Of a DNA stretch of 64,000 nucleotides, positions 35,075 through 43,663 are shown piece after piece; the first letter of the stretch is position 1; every line of letters starts with the position of its first letter. The notes beneath the pieces are model-generated. The model was given only the letters and a program-made list of their open reading frames with translations, was not told the origin of the DNA and made no database searches. The translations under genes were made by a program, and so were the position numbers. The stretch comes from JBHJGM01 sp964405825 (GTDB taxonomy: Bacteria > Verrucomicrobiota > Verrucomicrobiia > Opitutales > JBHJGM01). The stretch covers positions 1 through 64,000 of the forward strand of contig CAYOPI010000002.1 in the NCBI GenBank assembly GCA_964405825.1, written 5' to 3'.

Positions 35075-35091
35075 CGTTGGAAAGCATCCTC

Positions 35092-35946
35092 TTAGGATTG
35101 ACCCTGGGCCTTGATCAGGCCTTTCACGTCGTCGAGTCGATCGACGACCTGGATGACGACCTGCTGAATCGAATCGGACGTTTGCCGGGCACGCTTGAGG
35201 GCGCTTTCGTCGAGGTGGAAGGCCCAGGCGTCGCGCCCGTGGTTGGCGCCGATGAGGGCCGCGGCGTAAACGGCTGCATGTAACACCGATGTCATCCCCT
35301 GATGGCCGCTGGCAGAAGCGGGCACGTACTGGTGCTCGATCGGCAGGCAGGCTTCCTCGGGAAACTTCCAGTGCTTGAGCAGGGCCGCCGAAGCCGCGGC
35401 GTGATCGAAGCCGAGGACTTCACGTTCGGCCTCGAGCATGGTGAGCCCCTCAGTCTCGATCTTCTCGTACACCGACTCGTAAAGATCCGCACCGAGCTGG
35501 TTGATGGCCATCTTTCCGATGCAGTGCATCAGGCCCACGGTGTAAGCCAGCGAGGAAGCCTCTCCGGCCATCCCGGCAATGTTTTCAGCCGCCAGGGCGG
35601 TTGCCAGGGAGTGCTCCCAGAGCTGTCCCTCCGCCAGCAGGTAGGCATCGAGGCCCCCGCCGCCGATGAGCTTCTTGCATAGAATAAGGCTGACCAGTTT
35701 GTACAGTTCGCGGAAGCCCAGGCGGTTGACGGCTTCCTCCAGATCGGTGCTGGAGCTGGAAAAGCCGTAGTAGGCGCTGTTGCTGAGGGCGAGCACCTGG
35801 GTGGTGAGGGCAGGGTCGAGTTTGACCAGTTCGACGATGTCCCAGGCGTTGGCGTCGTCGCTTTCGAGGACAGTGAGCAGCCGGGGCAACACCTGCGGAC
35901 TGGGCAGGAGCCGTTCGGTCTGAGCGATGAGTTCGTCGAGCGTCAT
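35092..35946 (-). CDS. HDOD-domain signalling protein 2
   Basis: This 284-residue HDOD protein is similar in plan to its downstream neighbour: LPSPQVLPRLLTVLESDDA, DPALTTQVLALSNSAYYGF, RLGFRELYKLVS, WEHSLATALAAENI and VGLMHCIGKMA (HC in place of HD). The ATG at 35944-35946 overlaps the cheD stop (ATGA), so the two are translationally coupled. The frame continues upstream through cheD as noise. Two adjacent HDOD proteins coupled to a receptor deamidase suggest a common pathway that modulates receptor output or c-di-GMP signalling; the second half of that is inference. Confidence 0.88.
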   Translation of the reverse strand: MTLDELIAQTERLLPSPQVLPRLLTVLESDDANAWDIVELVKLDPALTTQVLALSNSAYYGFSSSSTDLEEAVNRLGFRELYKLVSLILCKKLIGGGGLDAYLLAEGQLWEHSLATALAAENIAGMAGEASSLAYTVGLMHCIGKMAINQLGADLYESVYEKIETEGLTMLEAEREVLGFDHAAASAALLKHWKFPEEACLPIEHQYVPASASGHQGMTSVLHAAVYAAALIGANHGRDAWAFHLDESALKRARQTSDSIQQVVIQVVDRLDDVKGLIKAQGQS

Positions 35947-36464
35947 GCCATCTCCAGGTAGCGGCTGCCCGAGGGCTGCTTGATTTCCAGGGTGCCCGTG
36001 GACAGCGTCAGGTGCAGCGTACGGTTGGTGGTGCCACCGACATCCTCGGCGATCGCCCGCAGGCCCGCGCCATTGAGGATCGACCGCACGGCAGCCACGT
36101 TGCGTTCGCCAATCTTGAAACTGTCGCTGCCGCTGAGCACGGCCGCCCCGCCCGCCAGCACAATCTTCTGGTTGCGGGTGTTCGCGCCGAGGCCCTGCAG
36201 GTCGCGAAAGAAGACCCGCAGCCCGGTGTCGGCAAACATGGCTGGCTGGTTGCGGGCCTTTTCGGGCGAGAGTTTGGACTCCGGCAGCATCACGTGGAGG
36301 ATGCCGCCCACCCCGGTGCCTTTGTCGAAAGTAGCCACCGCCACGCACGAGCCCAACGCATAGGTGCTGACCGTTGCCGTGGCGTTGTTGGAGACGGCCT
36401 GATCGCCCACGCCAACCACTACACGCTGCGTAAAAATGCCGCCAATCGAAGGTGCGCCGCCCAC
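35943..36464 (-). CDS. cheD: Chemoreceptor glutamine deamidase CheD
   Basis: CheD deamidates glutamines in chemoreceptors and so tunes adaptation. The catalytic cysteine and histidine are visible and properly spaced: TYALGSCVAV (Cys40) and GGILHVMLP (His57). The later KIVLAGGAAVL and IGERNVAAVR complete the family pattern. The length of 173 residues is normal. It is coupled to an HDOD gene and lies 51 bases behind the unknown ATPase. The receptor at 38604-40277 is a natural substrate. Confidence 0.95.
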   Translation of the reverse strand: MGGAPSIGGIFTQRVVVGVGDQAVSNNATATVSTYALGSCVAVATFDKGTGVGGILHVMLPESKLSPEKARNQPAMFADTGLRVFFRDLQGLGANTRNQKIVLAGGAAVLSGSDSFKIGERNVAAVRSILNGAGLRAIAEDVGGTTNRTLHLTLSTGTLEIKQPSGSRYLEMA

Positions 36465-36515
36465 TGACTGCTTTCCCCTGAAGATTCTCCCCTGTGCCAG
36501 CCCCGTCGCCCCGCG

Positions 36516-38471
36516 TCAGTCCACGTAGGGTTCGCAGAGGATGGTATCGAGTTCGGCGAAGCGCTGGCGCTGTCGCGAGAGCGACTCGATGGTCAGGGAG
36601 CGTTTGTTCTCGAGGTTGGTCAGCTTCATGTTGAGCAAGCGTTGATTGGAGTCGCTGGGTGGCTTGGGTTTGGGCGCAGCCTTGGTCTTGACGGCGGTCA
36701 TGGTGACCTTGCGCGGCTTGGGCCGTCGGGTTTGCGGCAGGGTGAGGCCGCCGCCCACGAACATCACTCCCAGCGCACAATACGTCATGGAGAACTGATC
36801 GGTAAAAAGGATCCCCATATAAAGAAAGAATATGCCCAAAACCGTGGCGAAGAAGCCGGCCACGCACAAACCCGTGAAAGCGCCGCCGGATTTGTTGTCG
36901 TGGGAGAACTGCACTTTCACCTTGGGCGCCTGCTCGGCCTTTTCATCGTAGCGGCGGACGCGGTCGTCCTTCTTCATCGTGCCCAGCTCGGTGCTGATCT
37001 CATCGAGGGTCTTTTCATCGCGTTTGATCTGCTCCTCGACCTCGTGCATTTCACGCAGGACGCAATCGCGGCACTCCTCCCAGGCGGTCCGAATCTTGCG
37101 GCTGAGTTCCCGCTCCTGCGGGTGCGGCACCAGCGCGTTGTATTCGCGGAACTGGCCCCGGAAGCTGTCGGCCACGGCCACGTTGCTGTCGGTCTCAAAG
37201 AAGTACTCCGGGTTATCCTGAGTGAAGGCGCGAATGGTGCGGCTGTCCCCGGGGAGGAGTTTCTCGACAAGCTTGTGGTTGAAAAAGCGAAAGCGTGAGA
37301 GCAGCGAAAGGACCTCCAGATCCGAGCCGCTGCCCACCATCTGGAACAGGTCGGTGCAGATGCGGGCGCGCTGGTGCAGGTGCTCGAAGTCTTCGGGCCG
37401 TCGAATCTCATGCCAGGCGCGCAGGGCCTCGGCCACTTCCACGCTGACCTGAAAGCCGCCATTGATCGGCGACAGCCCCAGTTCGAGGCGAAGCTTGAGG
37501 TAGGCAAAGGCGGCGTCGCCCTCGGCCTTGCCGCTGAAGAAACGCAGGAAGTCCCGGTTGAACCAACGTACGTGGGCAGCCCAGAGCATCCAGCCGATCT
37601 CCTCCTCGTTCTTGCCCTTGAAGATGCCCTCGACGTGGTCGACGTCACTTTCCACCTGCTCGGAGCGGCGTTGATTGAGGATGGCCTGCAGCTTACCGGG
37701 GTTACCCTGGGTGTCCTGCCAAAGGCAGTCAACGTCCAGCCCGGTGATGCTGGCCTCCTCGATGAAGCCGGCGACCTCCTCGCGGGTGAAGGGTTTCAGT
37801 TCGATCGTCTCGCCGGACTCGGCCAGGCCCAGCCAGACGTCGGCGAAGCTGGCCGTCTCCGCCGGGAGCTTCTCCAGGCAGGCGAAAAAGTGAGTCGCGC
37901 AGACCTCGTTGAACTCGGCCATGACCGGGCCCATCCACTCGTTGAGCCAGCGCTCGAGCGGGGAAGTCCAATGCTCGAAATCGTCGACGAACCAGAGCAT
38001 GCGTACCTGCGAGGGCAGCTCGTCGGTGTCGGTGTCGGCGTCGTCGCGCTCGGTGATGAAGCGGTGCAGTTCCCGGGTCCACCACTCGGCGATTTCAGCC
38101 TCCAGACGGTCGGATGCGAAAGGGATGTTGGTGCCGTGATCGAGGCGGGCCAAACGCTGGTTGAAGGCGTGGCGAAACTGCGTCAGTCGTGCCTGCAAGG
38201 CCGGATGGCTGGCGCGCAGCACGGGAGTGATACTCTCCAGCCAGGCCCGAACGCCGCCGTCCTCCGCGGGTACCGGCAGCCGCACGCAAACGGCCGGAAT
38301 CTGCAGGTCGACAAAACGCTGCCAGGCCGCATCGAGGAAGGTGCTCTTGCCGATGGACCGCGGCCCGACGACACACGTGACCGGCGGGGTCGTGGCCGGC
38401 TGCGCGCCGTGCCCGACCTCTTTCATGAGGCGGTCGAGTTCCGCCTGTCGTCCGATCAGTTTCTGGGGCAT
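36516..38471 (-). CDS. Membrane-anchored P-loop ATPase of unknown function
   Basis: Of 651 residues, the N-terminus resembles AAA/STAND ATPases. LIGRQAELDRLMKEV is an Orc/MalT-like lead-in. Walker A is CVVGPRSIGKSTF (Lys42) and Walker B is MLWFVDDFEHW. A winged-helix-like helical stretch follows. A coiled coil (EMHEVEEQIKRDEKTLDEIS) precedes two membrane helices (about 532-555 and 560-577). A basic linker and a second coiled coil end the protein. ATG 38469-38471 was chosen because the fold begins there. It sits between a chemoreceptor and cheD on the same strand. I know no chemotaxis ATPase of this form. STAND proteins often act as signal-activated switches, which is the best guess. Confidence 0.75.
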   Translation of the reverse strand: MPQKLIGRQAELDRLMKEVGHGAQPATTPPVTCVVGPRSIGKSTFLDAAWQRFVDLQIPAVCVRLPVPAEDGGVRAWLESITPVLRASHPALQARLTQFRHAFNQRLARLDHGTNIPFASDRLEAEIAEWWTRELHRFITERDDADTDTDELPSQVRMLWFVDDFEHWTSPLERWLNEWMGPVMAEFNEVCATHFFACLEKLPAETASFADVWLGLAESGETIELKPFTREEVAGFIEEASITGLDVDCLWQDTQGNPGKLQAILNQRRSEQVESDVDHVEGIFKGKNEEEIGWMLWAAHVRWFNRDFLRFFSGKAEGDAAFAYLKLRLELGLSPINGGFQVSVEVAEALRAWHEIRRPEDFEHLHQRARICTDLFQMVGSGSDLEVLSLLSRFRFFNHKLVEKLLPGDSRTIRAFTQDNPEYFFETDSNVAVADSFRGQFREYNALVPHPQERELSRKIRTAWEECRDCVLREMHEVEEQIKRDEKTLDEISTELGTMKKDDRVRRYDEKAEQAPKVKVQFSHDNKSGGAFTGLCVAGFFATVLGIFFLYMGILFTDQFSMTYCALGVMFVGGGLTLPQTRRPKPRKVTMTAVKTKAAPKPKPPSDSNQRLLNMKLTNLENKRSLTIESLSRQRQRFAELDTILCEPYVD

Positions 38472-38484
38472 GTCGTGGGGGGAC

Positions 38485-38510
38485 TCAACGGATGTAAAAT
38501 CGTCCGTTGA
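38485..38510. promoter_or_regulatory. Operator-like palindrome before the ATPase gene
   Basis: TCAACGGA (38485-38492) and TCCGTTGA (38503-38510) form a perfect eight-base dyad around a ten-base AT-rich spacer. It lies 14-39 bases upstream of the ATPase start. It could be a DNA operator or a hairpin in the transcript leader. Confidence 0.4.
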
Positions 38511-38582
38511 TCCGCCCAACTGAAGCGCAACCTACTCGAAACGAAGCGCTTGGAGACGGTGCCACCTATCCTGGCGACCGCT

Positions 38583-38606
38583 TGACCGGACTTGCCCCGC
38601 CGGTCA
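38583..38606 (-). other. Hairpin overlapping the chemoreceptor stop codon
   Basis: TGACCGG (38606-38600) and CCGGTCA (38589-38583) form a perfect seven-base stem with a ten-base loop that begins at the TGA of the chemoreceptor gene. No T-run follows, so it may stabilise the 3' end or weaken read-through rather than terminate. Confidence 0.4.
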
Positions 38607-40277
38607 GTTCTTCCAGTCACTGCCCACCACAAACTCGTCGTTGGACTGCCGGGGCGAAAGGGAAAGGTCGTTGCTGGACGGTACCGGCGCGCCGGGTTGC
38701 AGGCTGAAGCCGGCGGGGTCGCCGCCGCCGGCAGCGATGACCTTCGGCTCCTGGGCCTGGCCGCCGCCGTTCATGATGCCAACGAGTCCGGTAACCACAC
38801 CGCGCAGCGACTCGATTTGAGCCTCCAGTTCGGAACAGGCCGAAGCGGTTTCCTCGGCGTTGGCGGCGTTGGTCTGGGTGGCACCGTCGACCTGGGCAAC
38901 GGCCTGGACGACCTCGCGCAGACCGTTGGACTGCTCGTCGCTGGCCTGCGTGACGGAGGTCACGAACTCGTTGACGGTGGCGACGGTTTCCACGATGCGC
39001 TCGATCTTCTCGCGCACGTTCGTGCAAAGGCTCACGCCGTGTTCGCTGCGGGCGCTGGCTTCGGTGAGCAGCGAGGAGGTGTCCTGAGCGGCCTGGGCCG
39101 AGCGTTGCGCCAGAGCGCGAACCTCGTCGGCCACAACCGAGAATCCGGCACCGGCTTCACCGGCCCGGGCGGCTTCAACGGCGGCGTTGAGGGCGAGGAT
39201 GTTTGTCTGGAAGGCGATCTCGTCGATCGTCTTCATGGTCTTGGCGATCTGGTCGCTGAAGTCCTTGATGGCGACCATTGCCTCGCTCATCTCCTCCATG
39301 CCGCTGGAGCCTTCGCGGGCGACGTTGCTGGCCTGTTCGGCCAGTTCAAGGGCCTTGCGCGCGCTCTCGCTATTGCGGCCGGCCAGTCCGGAAATCTCGT
39401 CCACCGAGGCGCGGGTTTCTTCCAAAGCGGCCGCCTGTTCCGAACAGCTGTTGGCGAGCGAGGAACTGGCGCTGGAAATCTCCGAGGTGGCCGCGTGGGA
39501 TTGATCCGAAGCGCTGTTGAGGTCCTCGATGGCGCGTCCGAGCGGCAGGGTGACGGCCCTGCGCACGAGCAGGAAGAGCCCACCGCAGATGAGCACCACC
39601 ACCGGAATGGCCCACAGCAGGACCTTCCACATGCCGGCCTCGGCCACGGTGTCGATTCGTTCAAGGTCGCTGGTCAGGATGAAAGCACCACGCATGTCGC
39701 CGACCTCCCAGTTCTCCATGGCAAAGCCGAGGATGTCCTTGCCGTCGCCGGTCGGGCTGGTCGCCGGGTCACCGTGGCAGAAAAGGCAGTCCTGAGTGAT
39801 GAAGACCGGGCGCGCGTAGGTGACGGCGTTGATGTCGTCGCGTTCGATGAAAATCTCCTTCTCGCCCTGCTCGAAGCGTTGCAGCAGCTCCGCCTCAAAG
39901 GCGTCGGGGCGGTTGTCATGATTGCGCGGGCTCTCGCGGACCACGCGGAAATTGAAGTCCTCCTCTTCGGCGACTTTTTCGAGCCCGCGCCACGCCGCCA
40001 CCACGGGGACGGTGTTGTAGAAGCTCGTGGAGCGGTAGTCGCCGTTGGCCTGGTCGAGTTCCTTGGAGAGGTGCTCGATATCGAAAGCCTTGGCCTGGGC
40101 CAGTTCGGAGAAAGAATCGCGGACGGACTCGGCCTCGATCAGTACCGAGCGCATCTGGTTGTGGAGCTGGTCGACGCCCAGGCCGTGGATGACGTTGCTC
40201 TGAACGACGAGGGCAACAGTGGTGGTGAGGGCGACCGCGCCCACGGCGCTGGCGATAATCTTGGTACCCAGGTTCAT
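38604..40277 (-). CDS. Methyl-accepting chemotaxis protein with haem-type CxxCH sensor
   Basis: This 557-residue chemoreceptor has a first membrane helix (about 8-28), a periplasmic sensor, a second helix (about 214-236) and a HAMP-like linker. The signalling hairpin EIAFQTNILALNAAVEAARA (near 350) is the hallmark of the class. The sensor contains DCLFCHGDPATSP with Cys164, Cys167 and His168, a c-type haem attachment motif in a setting like the DUF3365/Tll0287-like domains. It should therefore sense redox state or a gaseous ligand, if cytochrome c maturation exists. No CheR-docking pentapeptide is seen at the C-terminus. Confidence 0.9.
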   Translation of the reverse strand: MNLGTKIIASAVGAVALTTTVALVVQSNVIHGLGVDQLHNQMRSVLIEAESVRDSFSELAQAKAFDIEHLSKELDQANGDYRSTSFYNTVPVVAAWRGLEKVAEEEDFNFRVVRESPRNHDNRPDAFEAELLQRFEQGEKEIFIERDDINAVTYARPVFITQDCLFCHGDPATSPTGDGKDILGFAMENWEVGDMRGAFILTSDLERIDTVAEAGMWKVLLWAIPVVVLICGGLFLLVRRAVTLPLGRAIEDLNSASDQSHAATSEISSASSSLANSCSEQAAALEETRASVDEISGLAGRNSESARKALELAEQASNVAREGSSGMEEMSEAMVAIKDFSDQIAKTMKTIDEIAFQTNILALNAAVEAARAGEAGAGFSVVADEVRALAQRSAQAAQDTSSLLTEASARSEHGVSLCTNVREKIERIVETVATVNEFVTSVTQASDEQSNGLREVVQAVAQVDGATQTNAANAEETASACSELEAQIESLRGVVTGLVGIMNGGGQAQEPKVIAAGGGDPAGFSLQPGAPVPSSNDLSLSPRQSNDEFVVGSDWKN

Positions 40278-40405
40278 AGCAATGCAGTCAGGTCGGATTC
40301 AGGGGCCGGGAGAGCACAGAGACAGCCTCACCGGGCACGCTCTTACATCGACTGAACAAGCACTCGCCTTATCAAAGGCCGGGTAAAAAGTTTGCTAAGC
40401 GTCCG

Positions 40406-40422
40406 CATTAGCCTTACTAATG
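40406..40422. repeat. Short inverted repeat upstream of the chemoreceptor gene
   Basis: CATTAG (40406-40411) and CTAATG (40417-40422) flank a five-base spacer in the 211-base gap between csrA and the chemoreceptor gene. The rest of that gap shows no gene and no clear terminator. It may be part of the receptor promoter region, 130 bases from its start. Confidence 0.3.
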
Positions 40423-40488
40423 GGCCAATCGGAAGCCAACTACCCTAAAACCTTGGGCCGCAGGCTCTCAGGGCAAATCCGCGAAGGC

Positions 40489-40725
40489 TCAACCCTGACG
40501 GCGCGCCCCGACGGCACGACGCGGAAAGCGTCCCTGGCGGGTGGACTCGACCGCCTCCTCGTTGCTCTGGCGAACCGAGTCGTACAGCTCCTTGCGGTAG
40601 ACGGAGATCTCGCGAGGGGCCTTGATGCCGATCTTCACGACGTCGCCCTCCACCTTGGTGATTTGAATCTCGATGCGCCCGTCGATGACGATGGCTTCCT
40701 CGACTTTGCGTGAGAGCACGAGCAT
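40489..40725 (-). CDS. csrA: Carbon storage regulator CsrA
   Basis: CsrA is an RNA-binding dimer that represses or activates translation, especially of flagellar and storage genes. The family core is intact: MLVLSRKVEEAIVIDGRIEI, KIGIKAPREISVYRKE. It is 78 residues, with a basic C-terminal tail (RQGRFPRRAVGARRQG) longer than in Enterobacteria, where FliW-responsive CsrA proteins have their extra region. It is last in the flagellar block and directly behind fliW, its antagonist. Confidence 0.96.
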   Translation of the reverse strand: MLVLSRKVEEAIVIDGRIEIQITKVEGDVVKIGIKAPREISVYRKELYDSVRQSNEEAVESTRQGRFPRRAVGARRQG

Positions 40726-40784
40726 GTGCGACCTTCCGTGGATGAGCCTGAAGTGTAGCGGTACTCCGGTGTGCTGACGGCCGG

Positions 40785-41228
40785 TCAGCCTTCCTCCCCA
40801 TCACTCTCGAAGAGTTTATGGCGGGCGGAGTAGTTCTGAAAGTTTCCGATGACCACCTGCCGCGCACGGCGGGAGCGGCGGTTGACCACGATGGGGCCGA
40901 CCAGGTTGAGGGTCACCGCAACGGTGTCGCGCTCATGGATGGTGGCGATGTTGAGCAGGAGTACGTCCTCGGGCTTGTCGATGCCGAGGAACTCCAGATC
41001 GCTGTCGAGGATCTCGGGCTGGTAGCCCACCACCAGCGGACCGGGCTCGACGATGAGCAGGGTCAATCCGCCCGGGTCGGTGTCGCGCAGTCGTAAAAAG
41101 GGCAGCTCGGCCTCACTGAAGATGACCTCAGCGCGCCTGAGTTCGGGGAAGCCAATGATCCCCTCGGGCAACTCGACGATACTGGTGTCGAGCGCCGCAC
41201 TGCTTTGTTCGATGTCTGCAGTCGCCAC
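40785..41228 (-). CDS. fliW: Flagellar assembly factor FliW
   Basis: FliW binds CsrA non-competitively and flagellin competitively, forming the three-part switch that matches flagellin synthesis to export. The family pattern is clear: LPEGIIGFPELRRAEVI, RLRDTDPGGLTLLIVEP, LLNIATIHERDTVAVTLNL and GPIVVNRRSRRARQVV. The start is a GTG (41226-41228), giving 147 residues. It sits between flgL and csrA, the usual order. Confidence 0.95.
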   Translation of the reverse strand: MATADIEQSSAALDTSIVELPEGIIGFPELRRAEVIFSEAELPFLRLRDTDPGGLTLLIVEPGPLVVGYQPEILDSDLEFLGIDKPEDVLLLNIATIHERDTVAVTLNLVGPIVVNRRSRRARQVVIGNFQNYSARHKLFESDGEEG

Positions 41229-41281
41229 ACAAACCTACTCGGAAAAGGCCGTATGGCTTTAAGCAGTTTTTTTACGCCGGC

Positions 41282-42181
41282 TCAAATATAGTTGAGCAGC
41301 GACAGGTTCATGATCTGCGCGCCGCTCTGCAAGGCAGCCTCGTAGGCGATGGAGGTGCTGTTGAGTTGCACGAGGGTTTCGGTGAGGTCGGCGTCGACGT
41401 GGTCGGAGATGGTCGTTTCGTAATTGTAGAAGGCCTGCTCGCTGCGCTTGGAGACAATCTCGAGCGTGGTCAGGCGCGAGCCGATCAGCGACATCTCCTC
41501 GATCAGAACGTCTTCCTGCACACGAATGTCCTGCTGGGCGGCCTGAACACCGGGGATGTCCTCGTCGGTAAGGGCCTGACGCAGCGCCATCAGGTTGTCC
41601 ATCGCATCGACCAGAGCGGCGTTGGTGCTGGTGCGCGAGTTGGGCGAAAAGTCCTGGGTCTCAGTGATGCGGAAGGTGGGCAGATTGGTCGTGTGGCCCA
41701 CATAGGTGGCGGTCTTGATGAGGCCGTCGGGGTCGGGGCGGGTCACCTCGAAGGGCGCGGTCTGCGTGGCCGTGCCCGCGTGCAGGTACTCGCCGAGGTA
41801 GGTGCTGTTGGCCAGGTTGACGAAGTCCTCCAGCATCTTGTCGACCTCGATGGCGTAGGCCGGGAAGCCGTCCTTGGAGGTCAGCCCGTTGGCTTTGACC
41901 GCGATTTCGTCCGCGCGCAGAAGAATTTCCTGCATACCCTCGATGCTGTTGAAGGAGGCATTGCTGACGGCCTCACCGCGGGAGATGTTGCGGGCAAACT
42001 GCTGGATCTGGTCCTTCTCGCCCTGCAGCTCGAGCGCGCGCCCGACGGCCGCCGGATCCTCGGAGGCGCGGAAGACGCGCTGCCCGGTCGCCGCCTGGTT
42101 CTGCAGGGTCAGCTGCTTGTAGTTGAGACGCTCCAGCTGCGGCAGGAGCATGTTGTAGTAGCTGCTGTCAGGAACGCGCAT
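41282..42181 (-). CDS. flgL: Flagellar hook-associated protein 3, FlgL
   Basis: FlgL forms the outer hook-filament junction. The 299-residue protein has the flagellin-like coiled-coil ends: RVPDSSYYNMLLPQLERLNY at the start and TLVQLNSTSIAYEAALQSGA near the end, closing with NLSLLNYI. A short variable middle lies between. It lies 30 bases after flgK. Confidence 0.93.
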   Translation of the reverse strand: MRVPDSSYYNMLLPQLERLNYKQLTLQNQAATGQRVFRASEDPAAVGRALELQGEKDQIQQFARNISRGEAVSNASFNSIEGMQEILLRADEIAVKANGLTSKDGFPAYAIEVDKMLEDFVNLANSTYLGEYLHAGTATQTAPFEVTRPDPDGLIKTATYVGHTTNLPTFRITETQDFSPNSRTSTNAALVDAMDNLMALRQALTDEDIPGVQAAQQDIRVQEDVLIEEMSLIGSRLTTLEIVSKRSEQAFYNYETTISDHVDADLTETLVQLNSTSIAYEAALQSGAQIMNLSLLNYI

Positions 42182-42211
42182 ATCAGAAAATGGTTGCGGT
42201 CAAGGGAGAGG

Positions 42212-43636
42212 TTACCGCTTCAGGTTGACGACGGTTTCCAGCAGGCTGTCGATGACCGAGATGACGCGGGCGGAGGCCTGGAAAGCCCGCTGGTACTTTA
42301 CCAGATTGGCAACCTCCTCATCCATCGAGACGCCCGAAATCGAATCGCGCTGGGTGCGCACTTCGGCGGTAACGAGGCTCTGGGTCTCCAGCTGGTTCTG
42401 CGCGCTGAGGGTGGCGGAGCCGACCTCGGCCGCGATGTGCGAGGCATACTCGCCAAAGCGTCCGGTGAAGGATGGACCGGTGGCGGGCGCAAAGGTGACC
42501 TCAAGCTCAGTGAGCCTGGCGGTATCCAGAATGAGGGTGGCGTCGCTGGCGTCGCCGCTGGTGCTGGTGCGAAAGTTCGTGGCCAGGTCGCTGTCGAGGG
42601 CGATGTTCTGGGCGGTCACCCCGGCAAAGCTGAAGAAGTCGTAGTCCGGGTCGGCCCCCGGGTTGTAGGTGGCGTTGACCCGCGCAACGAGTTCGGCGGC
42701 GAGTTCGTCAAGCTGGGCGGCGGTCTCGGCCGCCTGCCCGTTGATCACGCGACCCGTACCGAGGATGCTGCCACGCGTCAGGGCGACGTTCTGCCCGCCA
42801 AGCTGGTAGGTGCCCACGTTGACGAAGGTGAGCGTGTCGACGACGTCCTGCCCGTCAACCGCCACCAGATCGGCGCCGGTACCGACCTGGGTCAGGACCA
42901 CCTGCATGTCGCCGTCGCTGCCGACGGTCTTGAAGTCGACCAGTCCGGCGAGTTCCTCCAGGGCGGCCTGGCGTTTGTCACGCAGGTCCACGGCGGACTC
43001 GGGCTGGTGCAGTTCGAAGCGCTTGATCTGGCGGTTGAGGTTGGCGATCTCGCCGAAGATCGCGTTGACGCGATTCACGTCGTTCTGGATCACCGTGGTG
43101 GCGTCGGCGATGGCCTGGTCGATGCGCGCGTCGGCCGAGCGGAACTCGTCGACCAGCGCCTGGGACTTCTCAAGCAAGAGGCTCTGCTGCACCGGGTCGG
43201 TCGGATTGGCCGCGACCTCGTCCAGGGCGTTGAAAAAGCGGTTGATCGCACCGGTCAGGCCCGGGCTGAGGGCCGACTCGCTGGTGCCGTCGACGGTGCT
43301 GGTGGCGTCGGAGCGATCGATCAGCTCGCCCAGAGCGGTCTCCAACTGGCGGGCAGTGTCGTACTCGGCCTGCAAGGCGCTTTCCAGGCCGATCTCGCGC
43401 AGGAGCGCGGCATCCAGCAGGCGGTCGCGGCTGTGAGAAAGTCCCTCGACGGTCAGGCCCATGCTCATCGAGCCGAACTCGGTCTGGACTGAGCCCAGGT
43501 TGGTGATGTTGGGCCGCTGACGGGCGTACTCGGGATTGTTGACGTTGGCCAGGTTCTTGCCCGTCACTTCCGCGCCCAGGCTATGGACCTGCAAGGCGCG
43601 GGCGTTGGTGCTTAAGGCTGAAAAGAGTCCGGACAT
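42212..43636 (-). CDS. flgK: Flagellar hook-associated protein 1, FlgK
   Basis: FlgK forms the inner hook-filament junction. It starts with the rod-hook family motif (MSGLFSALSTNARALQ, GKNLANVNNPEYARQRPNI) and ends with EEVANLVKYQRAFQASARVI and SVIDSLLETVVNLKR. The 474 residues are within range. The bases before the start read CTTTGCC with no Shine-Dalgarno sequence, as for flgN and motA. Confidence 0.95.
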   Translation of the reverse strand: MSGLFSALSTNARALQVHSLGAEVTGKNLANVNNPEYARQRPNITNLGSVQTEFGSMSMGLTVEGLSHSRDRLLDAALLREIGLESALQAEYDTARQLETALGELIDRSDATSTVDGTSESALSPGLTGAINRFFNALDEVAANPTDPVQQSLLLEKSQALVDEFRSADARIDQAIADATTVIQNDVNRVNAIFGEIANLNRQIKRFELHQPESAVDLRDKRQAALEELAGLVDFKTVGSDGDMQVVLTQVGTGADLVAVDGQDVVDTLTFVNVGTYQLGGQNVALTRGSILGTGRVINGQAAETAAQLDELAAELVARVNATYNPGADPDYDFFSFAGVTAQNIALDSDLATNFRTSTSGDASDATLILDTARLTELEVTFAPATGPSFTGRFGEYASHIAAEVGSATLSAQNQLETQSLVTAEVRTQRDSISGVSMDEEVANLVKYQRAFQASARVISVIDSLLETVVNLKR

Positions 43637-43663
43637 GGCAAAGAAGTTTGAGGGAGAGCCGCC

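Noticed and set aside
40420..40445. A GG-N10-GC (sigma-54-like) arrangement upstream of the chemoreceptor gene
   Set aside because: Only the GG/GC pairs match; the -12 reads TGGC, and the site is about 150 bases from the gene.
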